Made by a program: the position numbers and the translations under genes
Notes under the pieces: model-generated
The model's input: the letters and a program-made list of their open reading frames with translations, nothing else
Databases searched by the model: none
What the model was told of the DNA's origin: nothing
NCBI GenBank assembly: GCA_023014485.1
Contig: JAJOZX010012064.1
Span: 7,501 to 71,500, forward strand
Direction: 5' to 3'
DNA from: Bathynomus jamesi
Taxonomy: Eukaryota > Arthropoda > Malacostraca > Isopoda > Cirolanidae
DNA length: 64,000 bases
Shown here: piece by piece, positions 32,363-43,030 of the stretch
Numbering within the stretch: position 1 is the stretch's first letter
Layout: each line of letters opens with the position of its first letter

Positions 32363-32875
32363 TCCGTCCGTTCGTCACATTTTTGTGTCCGGGCTATAAC
32401 TTTTGAACCGCTCAACATCAATTGATGAAACTTCGCGCGTACGTACGTACGTATCATCACAACACTGTGCTATGAGCAAGAATCGGATCCCTGCATCAAA
32501 AGTCAAGGTCACAAATAGATGGAAGGTCAAATGGATCGTTTCTTGTCTGCGTCAAAACTTTTCACTCAACATAAATTGATGAAATGTCGCGCATAAAAGG
32601 ATGCTCATAAGGCGATGTGTTTCGAACAAGACTCTGGTCCCCTACGTCAAAGGTCATGGTCACTAATAGAGATCAGAAGTCGAATGGAGGTCTGCGCCAT
32701 TATAGTTTTAACCACTCAATTAACATAAATGGTGAAACTTCATACATGTACAATTGTACATTATGTATCATCGTAAGACAGTGTCGCGGGCGAAAATCGG
32801 GTTCTCGCACCAAAGGTCAAGGTCAAATACAAGAGGGGACAGTGATGTCGTTCCGACATAGTTTCTTGTTAAATT
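32363..32875. repeat. Degenerate tandem repeat, about 3 units of 150-170 bp
   Basis: Each unit has the order (a)taacttttgaaccgctcaac or its variants, aacatMaattgatgaaactt, a cgtacgtacg or tgtacaattgtacat stretch, an atcgg(g/a)tyc(c/t) motif, and a closing aggtcaaggtca-type segment. Unit starts are near 32385, 32550 and 32703. Every unit ends with AGGTCA-like half-sites in tandem. Units differ strongly, so the array is old. Confidence 0.7.
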
Positions 32876-33462
32876 AATTTACATCAATTGCATATCAGTA
32901 TTTATTTTAATATAGCCTATGATAATATCGGTTATACACAGGTCCAAGAATAAAGTTTCCTCATAATCCCCTGATATTTCAGATCTGATCCCCTCATATA
33001 TAAATATATATAAAAATTATATAAAAATTGCATAAAAGGTGTAAAAAAAATTCACATTTCATATACGGTAACGCAATTAAAACCTAATTTTTATTCTAAC
33101 TATTAAAAAACGTATGCAAAAATCCCATGGCAGGCTCAAAAAATTAATACTAGATAAAAAAAAAAAAGTTTTATATAATGTGAAACAAATAGTGCTTGTT
33201 TTTGTTAAACTATTTTATATTAACATTTTAAATTAATTTATAGTTAAATTCTTTATAAAATATTTACAAATAATGTCCGAAATATTTCAAAAATATTTTC
33301 TATTTCCCTGATATTCTCAAAAAATTCCAAAAAAAATCCTGATAATTTTTGCGGGTGTGTATGAACCCTGAATATGGTTGGGATTTTAAATATGGTATTC
33401 TCTCCTGTTCACGATTGCTCCTAACTATTATTAAAGATAGAATTGAAAATATTAAGTATCTT
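32876..33462. other. No recognisable feature
   Basis: AT-rich intron sequence. Confidence 0.5.
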
Positions 33463-33778
33463 CTAGGGCATGGGTCAGTCACTAATAGGCGGAGCGCGGT
33501 CTGCATCCGAACCGCCAGGAATAAACCGAAAGACTAATTATTGTATAAGATTTACTTAAAAATATAGGCAAACTTTTAAAGCATTTAAAAATATCCAATT
33601 CAAGTTTTTTCTTTTTGGTAAAAAAGAAATCTTGAATTTGATATTTTTAAATGTTTTAAAAGTTTGTCTATATTTTTTGTAAGTAAACCTTATACGATAA
33701 AATAATTATAGTCCTTCGGTTTATTCCTGGCGGTTCGGATCCCGACAGCGGTCTGCCGATTGGTGACCCACGCTTTAG
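33463..33778. mobile_element. Foldback MITE, about 316 bp, hAT-like ends
   Basis: The left arm (ctagggcatgggtcagtcac, cgaaccgccaggaataaacc, then tataagatttactt...) is mirrored by tattcctggcggttcggatc and ggtgacccacgctttag, with a centre near 33615. Arms are about 150 bp. The CATGGGTCA/CGTGGGTCA ends resemble widespread hAT MITEs. Possible 8 bp flanks match at only five of eight positions. Confidence 0.75.
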
Positions 33779-34600
33779 AGTTTGAATTCAGTTTTCATTT
33801 AGGAGCTTAAAAGTGATTATTTTACATTTATTTCGGTAAAATAATGTTTGCCACATTACGAAAACGCTCCGTTAAAAAGAAAATGAAAAAAGAAGTGTTT
33901 GTAGCGAACTTTGGTAAAGATACAAAAGTGCTTCGAACTGAACGGGGAACATTTTCAAAATTTGTTATTCATGGTTGCATAAATAATGTATCGGCGTTTG
34001 CGCCAAAATTTAACCTATTCTTCAATATTCGTTTGTTTTCTTTTTCACTTTATTTTTTCGTTTGTGCCTTTCGATTGCACCGAGACCAAAACATCGACAC
34101 ACTAAAAATATAACTCGACATAACCTAGCGTAACCTAACTAAATCTAACCTAATGATAACTTGTCGATAGAATGTCGAGTCGATCAGATGGCGTAACACC
34201 GCCGGTTCGGCTCGATGAATCTACCCGAAAGTTCAGTAATATAAAAGTAAAAAGGGTAGTTTGCTTCTTTTGGCCCAACGAAACGATGTAAAACGCGCGC
34301 ATGTTGGCTCGTAAGTTAAATGTTGGCACGGACGTTGTAGTTTGACAGAAACACCTATGCGGACTGCGGAGAAAATTAATTGGTGGCCCCTGCTGTACCG
34401 CCACGGCTTAACATTAATTTATATAAAATCTCTCATTTTTACACGTATGCTGGAGATTTTTCTTTGTTTATACAGTATTTACCACGTATTTTATGGACTG
34501 TATACTTGGTTATAGTTTTTATTTGAAATATATTGGCTGAAAGTAGTTAAGACTCGTATAGTGTATATAATCTTGTCGTTCTTAAGTTTAAAAGAAAATC
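33779..34600. other. Unassigned; short CCTAA-like repeats
   Basis: An unremarkable 89-codon frame lies at 33844-34113. At 34117-34152 degenerate taacctaactaaatctaacc repeats resemble the arthropod telomere motif (TTAGG), but there are only four imperfect units. Confidence 0.4.
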
Positions 34601-34820
34601 GGGTACTTTTCCGTTATACCCTACAATTTCTTCTTTCCCCGTTAGGTCAACTGTACGCCCGTGACAATTGGTTAGGTTAAGTGATATTTTCGTTAAAACT
34701 AACGAAATACTAACGAGTATTTTAACGAAAATATCACGACTTAACCTAACCAATTGTCAAGGGCGTACAGTTGACCTAACCGGAAAAGAAGAAATTGTTG
34801 GGGTATAATGGAAAAGTATC
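34601..34820. repeat. Foldback, 220 bp
   Basis: gggtacttttccgttatacc through gacaattggttaggttaagt and gatattttcgttaaaact is mirrored by gtattttaacgaaaatatca, cttaacctaaccaattgtca and aatggaaaagtatc. The centre is near 34707, and arms of about 105 bp have few mismatches. No family is recognised. Confidence 0.8.
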
Positions 34821-35387
34821 GAAAATTTATTTCATGTATTTAATTAAAGTGTACATAGAGAAAATTCTTCTGTCTTTTACAACATTTAGCAAATATTTTA
34901 TTGAAGCTATGTATTCGTTTTCTATATAAACAAATTATCTATTGCATAGAGCAACTGCTCCCCCCCCCCTAAAACAATAGCGAACAAAAACTTATATGTA
35001 TACATAAATTATAGTATACAATTGATTGATTGGTTGCTATATCTGAAAAGTGGCATACTCTAAAGATATTGACAATTTGAAATGTAACCAGAGAGTTTTA
35101 GTTCATGAATTTTGGCGCATTCCTTTCGTATATTTTTTATATGAAATCCTTTCATAGGAATGAGTTTATTTGGTGTTCGGCAGAGGAAAGCTTTCGATGA
35201 AAATCGGAGTGAACATTTTATTTGAAAGCAGTCGCTCGGTTCTCTTTTAACGGAAAGTAAAGATTAAAAAGGAAAAAAATAGTAAACATCGATTTTGTTT
35301 GAATAAATATTTATTTTTGTTGAAGTTCTTTTCCGGAAATTAGAGAAGACATTATTTGCATTAGTGATGCAATTCGAGATCCTGGGA
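34821..35387. other. No recognisable feature
   Basis: AT-rich intron sequence. Confidence 0.5.
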
Positions 35388-36316
35388 CCGGTCCAGAATC
35401 TAAATATGCTTATTTCATGCAATTGTGTTACAAGTTGTACTGGGAACTTATTCGAAGGTTATTTGTACTGTATTACGCATTAAAACGGGCATGTAGTTCG
35501 GCTCAAATTCACACTATATACTTGCAAACAGGGCTGCCGAGAGGGCGGGAAGCCGGGATAAATCCCCGGGGCCCGGAAAGGGGGGGGGGGGATAAAATCT
35601 AAAAATATTAATGAAGCAGTTGATTAAATAACAGAGGAAATATAATTAATGAACATACATTTTATAGAGATTATCGTAGTCAAACTGAAACATAAAATAT
35701 TATCTGCGGTCCACCAATGCCCAAGACCGACTGACAGATCTGGGAACCATTGTAATTGAAAGCCAGTTAGCCCATATTTTAAATTTTATCAGAATCATTT
35801 ACCACTTTGCTAGAGAGAAGACAAAGAAAGTACACTTTCAATTATGAAAATCTTGCAGTAAACAATTGTCTTGCCTGCATGGACTGGTACTGCATTTGTA
35901 AATTGTATGGTGATAGAATTAATATAATTGATTTGAAAAATAAAATTTTAATTTTCTTCAGAGTTGTTTATTCATACTGTATGTTTTAAATAGTAACTTG
36001 GACGTATAATCAGTTTGCTTATGTACACAAAAAACATTCTTAATAAAATACTGAGTAAACAGGGGGGCCCATATACCAATCCTTCCCCGGGGCCCGGGGC
36101 AGCTCTCTGCGGCCCTGCTTGCAAAGATTGAAATGGTGGTCCGAACCGGTCCAGAATCCAAATATGCTTATTTCACACAGTTAAGTTACAAACTGCCAGA
36201 AACGTGTAATTCCATCATTATTTGTATTGCATATTAAAAGTAAGCAAATAGTTTAGCTAAAATTCACACCACATACTTGGAAAACTGAGAAACGGTGGTT
36301 TGGATTGTTCTGTACG
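35388..36316. repeat. Old tandem repeat (about 158 bp unit) hosting a hAT
   Basis: ccggtccagaatctaaatat at 35389 recurs as ccggtccagaatccaaatat near 36146. Each copy is followed by gcttatttca, a divergent middle, and ttcacaccacatacttgg-like ends. After removing the hAT at 35529-36117 and its duplication, the copies are about 158 bp apart. The next unit begins at aacggtggtttggattg, where a second hAT sits. Confidence 0.7.
35529..36117. mobile_element. hAT deletion derivative, 589 bp, exact 8 bp TSD
   Basis: The ends CAGGGCTGCCGAGAGGG and (reverse complement) CAGGGCCGCAGAGAGCTG, both followed by CCCCGGGGCCCGG-like sequence, are flanked by the exact duplication CTTGCAAA (35521-35528 and 36118-36125). 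Inside, at about 35730-35845, the plus strand encodes DRLTDLGTIVIESQLAHI and YHFAREKTKKV, the tail after the dimerisation domain in ZMYM1-like hAT transposases. Confidence 0.9.
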
Positions 36317-37199
36317 CAGAGCTGGGCAATAAATACATTGAATGTATTAAATACTAAATACTAAATACATGGGAGAAATGTATTTAAATACTAAATACTA
36401 AATACATTTTACGAATGTATTTAGATACTAAATACAAAATACATCAATTGTATTTAAATACATTTGTAAATACATTTTAAATACATACAAATTTTAACAT
36501 ATGCATTCACTAATTCATGAGTAACAACAATATAAAATGCTTGATAAAGGATAAAGAAATAGTACAATCTAATTTCCGATTATATATTTCCCTTTTTAGA
36601 ACAAAACAAAAACAAAAGAACTTAGAACTTACGATGTTCAACCAGTGACATATTATACTCATTATATCATTGCAAAATGAGTAACAATTAATGAGTAGAT
36701 GAGACATAAACGTAAACATAAGACGTAAACATAAACATAAGGCACCTGACGAATTCTCTTTTATTTCACGGTTGCTGCGGATCAAAACCAATCTTTCAAA
36801 AGTTTTGTCTGAAAGAGAGTTTCTTTTGGGAGTCAAAGTGATTCCCGCGAATGAGAATATTCACTCTACCGGTGCCGAAGATGGTAATGTCGTGTTATAG
36901 CGGAGGAACAGTCTTTTTATGAGAGGATGTTTCCCAAACTGTTGAAACATGAACCATGCTGTACTACACTGTCGACGCGTCGTACTGTGCTAGTACAGAA
37001 CGTGTATTAAACCAGTAAAAGTATTTACATTTTTATATTTTGAGTATTTAAATACATTGTATTTAAATACTCATTAAAGTATTTAAATACTATATTTAAA
37101 TACATGAAAAACAATGTATTTCTAAATACAGTTCTAAATACACAAATGTATTTAAATACGTATTTAAATACAAATGTATTTAAATACTGCCCAGCTCTG
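36317..37199 (-). mobile_element. hAT derivative with AAATAC subterminal repeats, 883 bp, exact TSD
   Basis: The ends CAGAGCTGGGCAATAAATAC and (reverse complement) CAGAGCTGGGCAGTATTTAA are flanked by TCTGTACG on both sides (36309-36316 and 37200-37207). Both ends contain many copies of ATTTAAATAC-type motifs, probably transposase-binding sites. A transposase tail lies on the minus strand. Confidence 0.9.
36510..36890 (-). pseudogene. hAT transposase C-terminal relic
   Basis: Read on the minus strand: TLPSSAPVE, a stop where the family has Arg, then IFSFAGIT, TPKRNSLSDKTFERLVLIRS and NREI. This is the hAT dimerisation motif (SAPVER.FS.AG...RN.LS...FE.L). The single stop and the missing catalytic core make it inactive. 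The rest of the frame is non-coding-like. Confidence 0.8.
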
Positions 37200-37438
37200 T
37201 CTGTACGGGTATAATTGGCTTTTCAAATAATTGTTTCTTAATGTACAGTTGTTATCGCTCTTCATATACATCGTTCGTATTCCGTGAAAAATAAATCATA
37301 CTTCCCCTTTTGGAAACATTTTACGACGTATAGTTATTTCCGTCAAAAAAAAAAAAATAAAAAAAAAAAAATATCCGTATTGGTTTTTTTTTTTTTCTCC
37401 CTCGAGGACTTTAAAGTTCTTTGATGTTTTGTTTATGC

Positions 37439-37517
37439 CAGTGGTACTCATTGGGCGGCTCGCGAGCCAAATATATATAGCGCATTTGACTCGCGAGCCG
37501 CGCAATGAGTACCACTG
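37439..37517. mobile_element. 79 bp hAT-type hairpin MITE with exact TSD
   Basis: CAGTGGTACTCATTGGGCGG at the left is mirrored by the right end. The inner arms GGCTCGCGAGCC and GACTCGCGAGCCGCG surround a short AT loop. GTTTATGC is duplicated exactly at 37431-37438 and 37518-37525. Confidence 0.9.
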
Positions 37518-37586
37518 GTTTATGCAGTGACAGTGCTCGTAATTATTCAATTTTGAGTTCAGTCGTAAAGTTCTTATTTTGCACTA

Positions 37587-37944
37587 CAGGGTGTCCCGTA
37601 AGTCTGGACCCATAGGGCAAAATTAATAAAATTACAAAATAGTCCAAAAATTTATTACATAATCTGTTCAAAGTGTCCGCCGTTGTGTCGCACACATAGT
37701 TCAAGACGCAATCTCCACTGCGACAGCACTTTCTGAATCACAGTCGCAGAAATTTCTTGACACGCCTCCACAATGCTTGCTTTAAGGTGGAAAATGTTCT
37801 GAATTTTGACCTCGTACACTTTGGCTTTCAAGTGGCCCCACAAACTTGAACTCTCTCCTCTCTAGTCAGTGACATGGTTTACCTGCAACATAATAAAAAA
37901 ATATATTATAAATCCCTATGGGTCCAGACTTACGGGACACCCTG
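37587..37944 (-). mobile_element. DD41D deletion derivative, family B, copy 1 (keeps C-terminus)
   Basis: The ends CAGGGTGTCCCGTAAGTCTG and GGACCCATAGGG are mirrored at the right end, with TA on both sides. The minus strand encodes the first codons near 37872, which also open the copy at 62907. It then jumps to GHLKAKVYEVKIQNIFHLKA and CVRHNGGHFEQIM, the C-terminus. The whole catalytic domain is deleted. Confidence 0.9.
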
Positions 37945-38064
37945 TAGTTTGATACAACGTAATTTTATATTAATTCTGTATATAAACTAATGTTTAGGCC
38001 TATTGTCGGTGAATAACGTTCACTGAGAATCAATCTATCTTTACTGTCTTAATTTGATTTTCAG

Positions 38065-38301
38065 GTGGCGTTGGTGTCGGAGGAATTGAAGCCCCTGTCC
38101 CAAGGGGGGTGCGGGGAAGACGCGGAGAATCGATCCCTCCTGGTACAAGTGACATCCTTGGGCCGATCGTGGGTAGTGCGCAGAACTTACGACAACTTCC
38201 GGTTCCTCGACAAACAACTCCACCGATGTTGCTACGACAGGAAGTTCTCACAGCTGAAAGAACTTCCTCCGGAAGAAAATTTACCGGGCGACGAAAAGGA
38301 G
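38065..38301 (+). CDS. PX-domain exon of the same PX-SH3-RhoGAP gene
   Basis: The exon has 79 open codons, phase 0 to phase 0. Its acceptor is ttgattttcag at 38054-38064 and its donor is gag|gttagt at 38301/38302. It encodes the central PX fold. A strand with LLVQVTSLGRSWVVRRTYDN is followed by the helix NFRFLDKQLHRC and then YDRKFSQLKELPPEE. The RRTY...F..LD pattern is the basic and aromatic phosphoinositide-binding core of PX domains, and the spacing matches the ARHGAP32/33 subgroup, where YDRRFSQL-type residues follow. The end of the PX domain, the SH3 domain and the RhoGAP domain must lie downstream. No further exon is recognisable to 64000, so the next intron exceeds 25 kb. The upstream intron (29541-38064) holds three hAT elements, several foldbacks and a DD41D derivative. 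Confidence 0.9.
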
Positions 38302-38779
38302 GTTAGTTTACCATATATTTATTTACGATGACAAAATCCATTTCTTTCCGGGTTGGAGTGCGAAATGATTTTATTAATCGAGCGGGACCGTGTATAGTTT
38401 AGGAGGAGACCCGGAAACTGGCACGGAGGTAGGTAGCAAGAGCTACGTCGGGTCTAGACTGGAGGGTTAAGATGGGTCTCCAGTTGCCGTTTCGTTTTCG
38501 CATAAATTCTATGCACGATCCCTGTGGTGGTATTACATATTGTAGCATGTCCTCGTTTGCTACAGTAGGTGACAGTAACCTTTTCATCATCTACGCTTTA
38601 GCCTTGTAGCCTGTTCCACCAAACTCTACTTCTCATGGTCAATAATTATAAGATCAGTCCCTTTGATGAAAATTTGGTATCGTTTTGTCATGTAAGCATG
38701 AGCACTTCGCTCATTCCATAAATTTATGGATAATTTAGCTAGATGGACTATCGATACGTACTCGATAATTGTTGATGTA
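38302..38779. other. Start of the intron after the PX exon, no recognisable feature
   Basis: Slightly GC-richer than most intron DNA at 38380-38580. No coding or repeat family is recognised. Confidence 0.4.
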
Positions 38780-39553
38780 CAGGGTGTTCGAAAAGTCCCG
38801 TCACCCCCTACAAAATGTTCTAATTGTAATAAAAATTTATTTTTGTGTGATTAATTGTATTTATATGTGGTAGGTGTAATTTAAGAAACAAGTCACTAGC
38901 AACAATTACTTTAATTACAGTAAATACAGTTACTAATCAAGAATGTGTGTATGTGCCATCATTTTCGTAACAAAGGATTATGCACCTCCATGTGCGGTGT
39001 GAGAATCGACGCAGCATTGCTGGAGTGACTGCACTAAATGCATCTCGAACACCCGGGATACGTTCTGCTTGACAAAACTCCATAACGCATTGTCACATGA
39101 AGACAGATCTGGACTTCGGGGTGGCCACACAAGAGGGGCAGGTAAATGTTGCGAGCCACGGCCGATCCATTTGTCTCTGAACACTTCGTTGAGGAATTCC
39201 CTCACATTAATGGCAAAATGAGTCGGAGCCCCGTCTTATTGAAACCACACCCGACCAAGCAGTCCTAAACGTTCTTGTTTGGGGGTGCAGCCTTATTGAA
39301 TCTTGTTGAAATCATTCTGGATATCATGCATCGTTTTGCCAGTATGTGACCTTTCATGAGCCCATGTGCTCATCACTATCCTTTCCTTCAGTGTGTATGT
39401 AAGTGGACTGGTCTGCCATTGTTCACACAACTCTAATACCTGGAAAAGAAAAAAGTTAATGAATCGCATATAAATTCAATTAATCACAAAAATAAATTTG
39501 ATATTACAATATGTACATTTTGTAGGAGGTGACGGGACTTTTCGAACACCCTG
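38780..39553 (-). mobile_element. Tc1/mariner derivative with long D-D spacing, 774 bp
   Basis: The ends CAGGGTGTTCGAAAAGTCCC, continuing GTCACC, are perfect inverted repeats of at least 27 bp flanked by TA. On the minus strand (38978-39250), a stop precedes DGAPTHFAINVREFLNEVFR. DKWIGRGSQHLPAPLVWPPR and SPDLSSCDNALWSFVK follow. 46 residues separate the second and third Asp, because of an insertion before WPPRSPDL. The first catalytic region and N-terminus are deleted. Confidence 0.85.
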
Positions 39554-41085
39554 TAGAATTGAATGATATATATATATCCAAATCCTATACAGTATATAAA
39601 TTAGAAAAAAAGCTCTCAATTAGTTTATTCCTCGGAAAGTAAACCTTATTAGCAATAAAAATTTCAAAGCTGCGAACCTTATTCTTTTCAGTGGTTCTTA
39701 ACTAAAGTGAATAATACATTTTACTGACAAAATTATTCACGCAAATGATTAAATGATACTTTTGCACTCAAATTAATAAAGCACCAAAAACGTTAAATTA
39801 CACTCTTAATTCCTGAAACCAAACTGTGGCAGTAACATGAAAGCCATTCCAACTTTAATGCACAGCCATTAATATTTAAGTTCGGTTTTTTCTTTTGCGT
39901 AAATAATGATTGCAAAAGTCAAAGTTGTGAATTGAGTTTCTTTTATCTACGATTTCCAAATGATTTGCGTTGAATGTTTCCAGCATGCGTGATGGATGAT
40001 GAAAGGGAGTTGGGGTATGATCTTTTCCCCTTATCTGCTCAATACGTAGTGATTGAGTTGTGTATTTCAACAAGAGTAGATACAGAATCTTGTCAGTCTT
40101 TAAATTCACATATCAAATCTGAAAAGAAAGTGTCGTACGAGGTTTATAAATATGCATGCAGAATTTGCAAGGCGATTTATATTAGCAGTACACCACTCGA
40201 AGTTTGGCGTATTAATTGTGGAACTACTTCAGCCACCATAATTGAAATTTGGAGTTGAGAATTTTATTTCGCTTCACTATTTTAACCCAGACTTTCTTGT
40301 CACGAGGAAATAAAATATCCATCGAAAAACGATATTCTCAATTAGTAATTTTTATGCTTTTTAGAAATTTTGTTTCGAGGCGAACCTTCTTCCCGAAATT
40401 ACATTTGTTGTTAGTTTGTTACTGATAGTGCTTTTCCACCACCTGTAAGGTGTCAATCCATCTCAGAATTAGAGACAAGAGCGCATTGTTTCCAACTGAT
40501 TTTCTTTTATATTTAACATATCAATCGTTGGAAAAAGCTAATTATCGAATATAGTTCAATTCAGTCCACATCACATCAAACACTTCGCACGAAACTCAAA
40601 AATAGTATAGAGATTTGAAATTTATTCATTATACAAGTAACCCTTAAATGCTTAAAAAGAAGTTGTGTTCGTTTTCTTTCGTTCTCTGTAGGTCTTCTCT
40701 AAAGATATTTTAATGGATAACTGAAAAAAAACACCTAGTAACGATTATTTTTTTTTTTAATTTTATTTTAATATAAATATGGGAAGAATATTGAAATTTG
40801 TTGATATAACTAAAGTAGTTTGTGTATTCCGGATAATAATAAAATGTACTATTTATAATTAGTGTTTTTCTTTTTTCTTTTTCGTAAATGAAATGAAATA
40901 AATATATTTGCCTTGCAAATAAATTGCATTTTCACATTGAAATATGTTTCTCGAAATAATTCTTAGTGTGATGTATTGCCACACTTCATGGAATTCTTCA
41001 GAGCTGAATTGACCTCGTATTCGAAGATAGTTTAACGTAACCCAAGTCCTAACCTAACCAGCAAAACCATTTTAGTTGTAGCTGT

Positions 41086-41090
<5 letters not shown>
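39554..41090. other. No recognisable feature
   Basis: AT-rich DNA. Open frames of up to 94 codons at 39876-40258 have no recognisable domain. Confidence 0.5.

Positions 41091-41140
<50 letters not shown>
41091..41140. repeat. (TA)n microsatellite
   Basis: About 25 units directly before the foldback. Confidence 0.95.
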
Positions 41141-41143
<3 letters not shown>

Positions 41144-41319
41144 GAGGAAAACCAGAGTAAAAATAAACGTTCTTCAAACTTTAATTGGTTACTGACATTT
41201 TGGAAGAATTATTCCATCGTATTTTTAGACCTGATGATGGAATATTTCGAAACGTCGCCGGTACCAATTGATTAAAGCATAAATAAGGGTGTTTATTTTT
41301 TTCTGCTATTCCTCTTCAT
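41141..41319. mobile_element. Inverted Penelope-tail foldback B
   Basis: The left arm gaggaaaaccagagtaaaaa, then actttaattggttactgac, then gaagaattattccatc is an imperfect mirror of gatggaatatttcgaaacgt, ggtaccaattgattaaagca and ctgctattcctcttc. The right arm carries CTGATGA, a potential stem GGAA-TA-TTTC, then GAAAC and GTC, the clearest hammerhead-like core in the window. (TA)n abuts the left end. Confidence 0.65.
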
Positions 41320-41380
41320 TATTTAACTGCGCTTTCCTCGCAATCAGTCAATAGCCGATACCCCTAATATATATATATAT

Positions 41381-41742
41381 CAGGCCTGTAGCCAGGGGAA
41401 GAGGGGAGGGTGGTGCGCCACCCCCGCTCCACAGAGCAGCGAGTTCCGCCAAAGTACACTGTATTTTTAGCTGTTTGGAGTGACCATCCATGACAATATA
41501 AGGAAAATGGTCTCGGCTTCCGAAAAGGATATTATTTATGCATATATACTTTAGTAAAGTAAGCATGAATAACCTGGTCACATTTATTTTTTATTTCAAC
41601 AAATGTACTCGGTGTGTTGTGAAAACATGATGCGTATTAATATAATAGAGTGAATTATACCTTTATAAATATCAAAGATAGTAATGGTTTTCTTATGATC
41701 TTTCCTATATGAGCCCACTGGAAAATCCTGGATACGGGCCTG
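41381..41742. mobile_element. hAT-type MITE, 362 bp
   Basis: The ends CAGGCCTGTAGCCAGGGG and (reverse complement) CAGGCCCGTATCCAGGATTT are a common hAT terminus. It is inserted into (TA)n, so the target duplication cannot be told from the array. Confidence 0.7.
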
Positions 41743-42750
41743 TATATAACTTAGAAGTTTATGAAGGACGATTCAGGATCGACTCGCGGTCGACCCCTTC
41801 GTAGCATCTCGCCTCACTTGCGGGATTTTGATGGAGGAGGGAATTGATTTCTGCTCTCCTCTTACCCTTGTAGCCAGCCACGCGTGGCTGGTCAGGGACT
41901 TTGCACAAGAACGTCTCCAGCTGGTTCTTATGTATGCGTGTGTATGTGCTCCCTTAAATGTTTTAGGGTGAGGCGAACTATGAATTAGGTTTTACCGTTG
42001 TCGTCGTGAACATTTCCTAAGTAAAGTGTATTAAATGTGTCATTTACCATTCTAAATTTTGCCTTCTCTGAAACCTTATTGAATGCGAAACAAGTTTGCC
42101 CATTATTTTCGAAATTAAGCCCCCCCCCCCCCATTACAGGTCCATGAGTAGTTGTGACTTTAATTTGTTGTTAATTTACTGCAAGTTTTCCTTAATGCCA
42201 TTTTAGTAAGCGAGTTTTTGTTGGTCGGATAATGAATCTTTAATTCGATAGAAAATCATTCTAATTCGTTAAATTTATACCCAAACTTGGTCGGATAATT
42301 TGTTTTCTAGTTTTTAATGTAAAATAAATAAACGTAATTCCATATTTTTGTTAATTCATTTAGTCTGAAAATTTAGGGAGAAAATTAAAAATTTTCGAAG
42401 TCCGAAAGTGAAGCTGAGTAACGTTTTTTCCGCCATTATGAAAAATGGCGAATGCAACGTCATGACACACTATCCGCGCACCCATTTTCCAGAACTCGGA
42501 AAGTATGCCGAGATTTCTCGTACTTTGTTCCTGACTCGCAATGCTCGGAGGAATATTCACAAAGTTTCTTGAGGCATTTATAAACTTGAGCCACCTAAAA
42601 TATGGCGTGGCTTTTTTTAACGTTTGATGAAATTAGGAACGAAACTGTATTTGATACGCTCAAAATGTCTCTCAAATAAACCTTCAGTCCTTGATTAGGG
42701 AACATTGGCATAATTCCACCATTTCTCCAAGAATTCATTATTCATGTTCT
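41743..42750. other. No recognisable feature
   Basis: A small palindrome (gccagccacgcgtggctggt) lies at 41874-41893 and a C-tract at 42120-42134. Otherwise it is unassigned. Confidence 0.5.
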
Positions 42751-42752
42751 CT

Positions 42753-42819
42753 ATACTCCGCGCACTATATACCACTACTCCGCGCACTATATACCACTAC
42801 TACGCGCACTATATACCCC
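42753..42819. repeat. Minisatellite, 3 units of about 23 bp
   Basis: Three copies of tactccgcgcactatatacc, the last with one changed base. Confidence 0.9.
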
Positions 42820-42834
42820 CATCCGACTTCGGGG

Positions 42835-43030
42835 ATGGGGGGAGATCGGCGACGTTGCGTCTATTTAGTCGTTGAATGGATGGCCATCCTCATCCGCGTT
42901 CAGATGGAGCAATAGATGATTAGGATGCCACGTAAAGCTCCACTGCGCGTCTTCTCCATCACACGACTTGGTTATTAAAGACGTTGAACAGCCCTCCAAC
43001 GTTGTTGTTGTTGTCGTCGTCGTCCGACTT
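42835..43030 (+). mobile_element. Divergent 5S-derived SINE relative
   Basis: The body gattaggatgccacgtaaag and the preceding gaatggatggccatcctcat align with the copy at 43534 (ggttaggattccacgtaaag). The tail is (GTT)n(GTC)n, parallel to the trinucleotide tail of the other copy. The 5S head is too degraded to be certain. Confidence 0.5.

Noticed and set aside
33844..34113. 89-codon frame with a basic N-terminus and hydrophobic end
   Set aside because: No recognisable family. The hydrophobic part comes from T-rich DNA.
34117..34152. Interstitial telomere array
   Set aside because: Only about four imperfect CCTAA-like units, too few and too degenerate to call.
38065..38331. PX exon read through to 38331
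   Set aside because: The gttagt donor at 38302 and loss of similarity after GDEKE mark the exon end.
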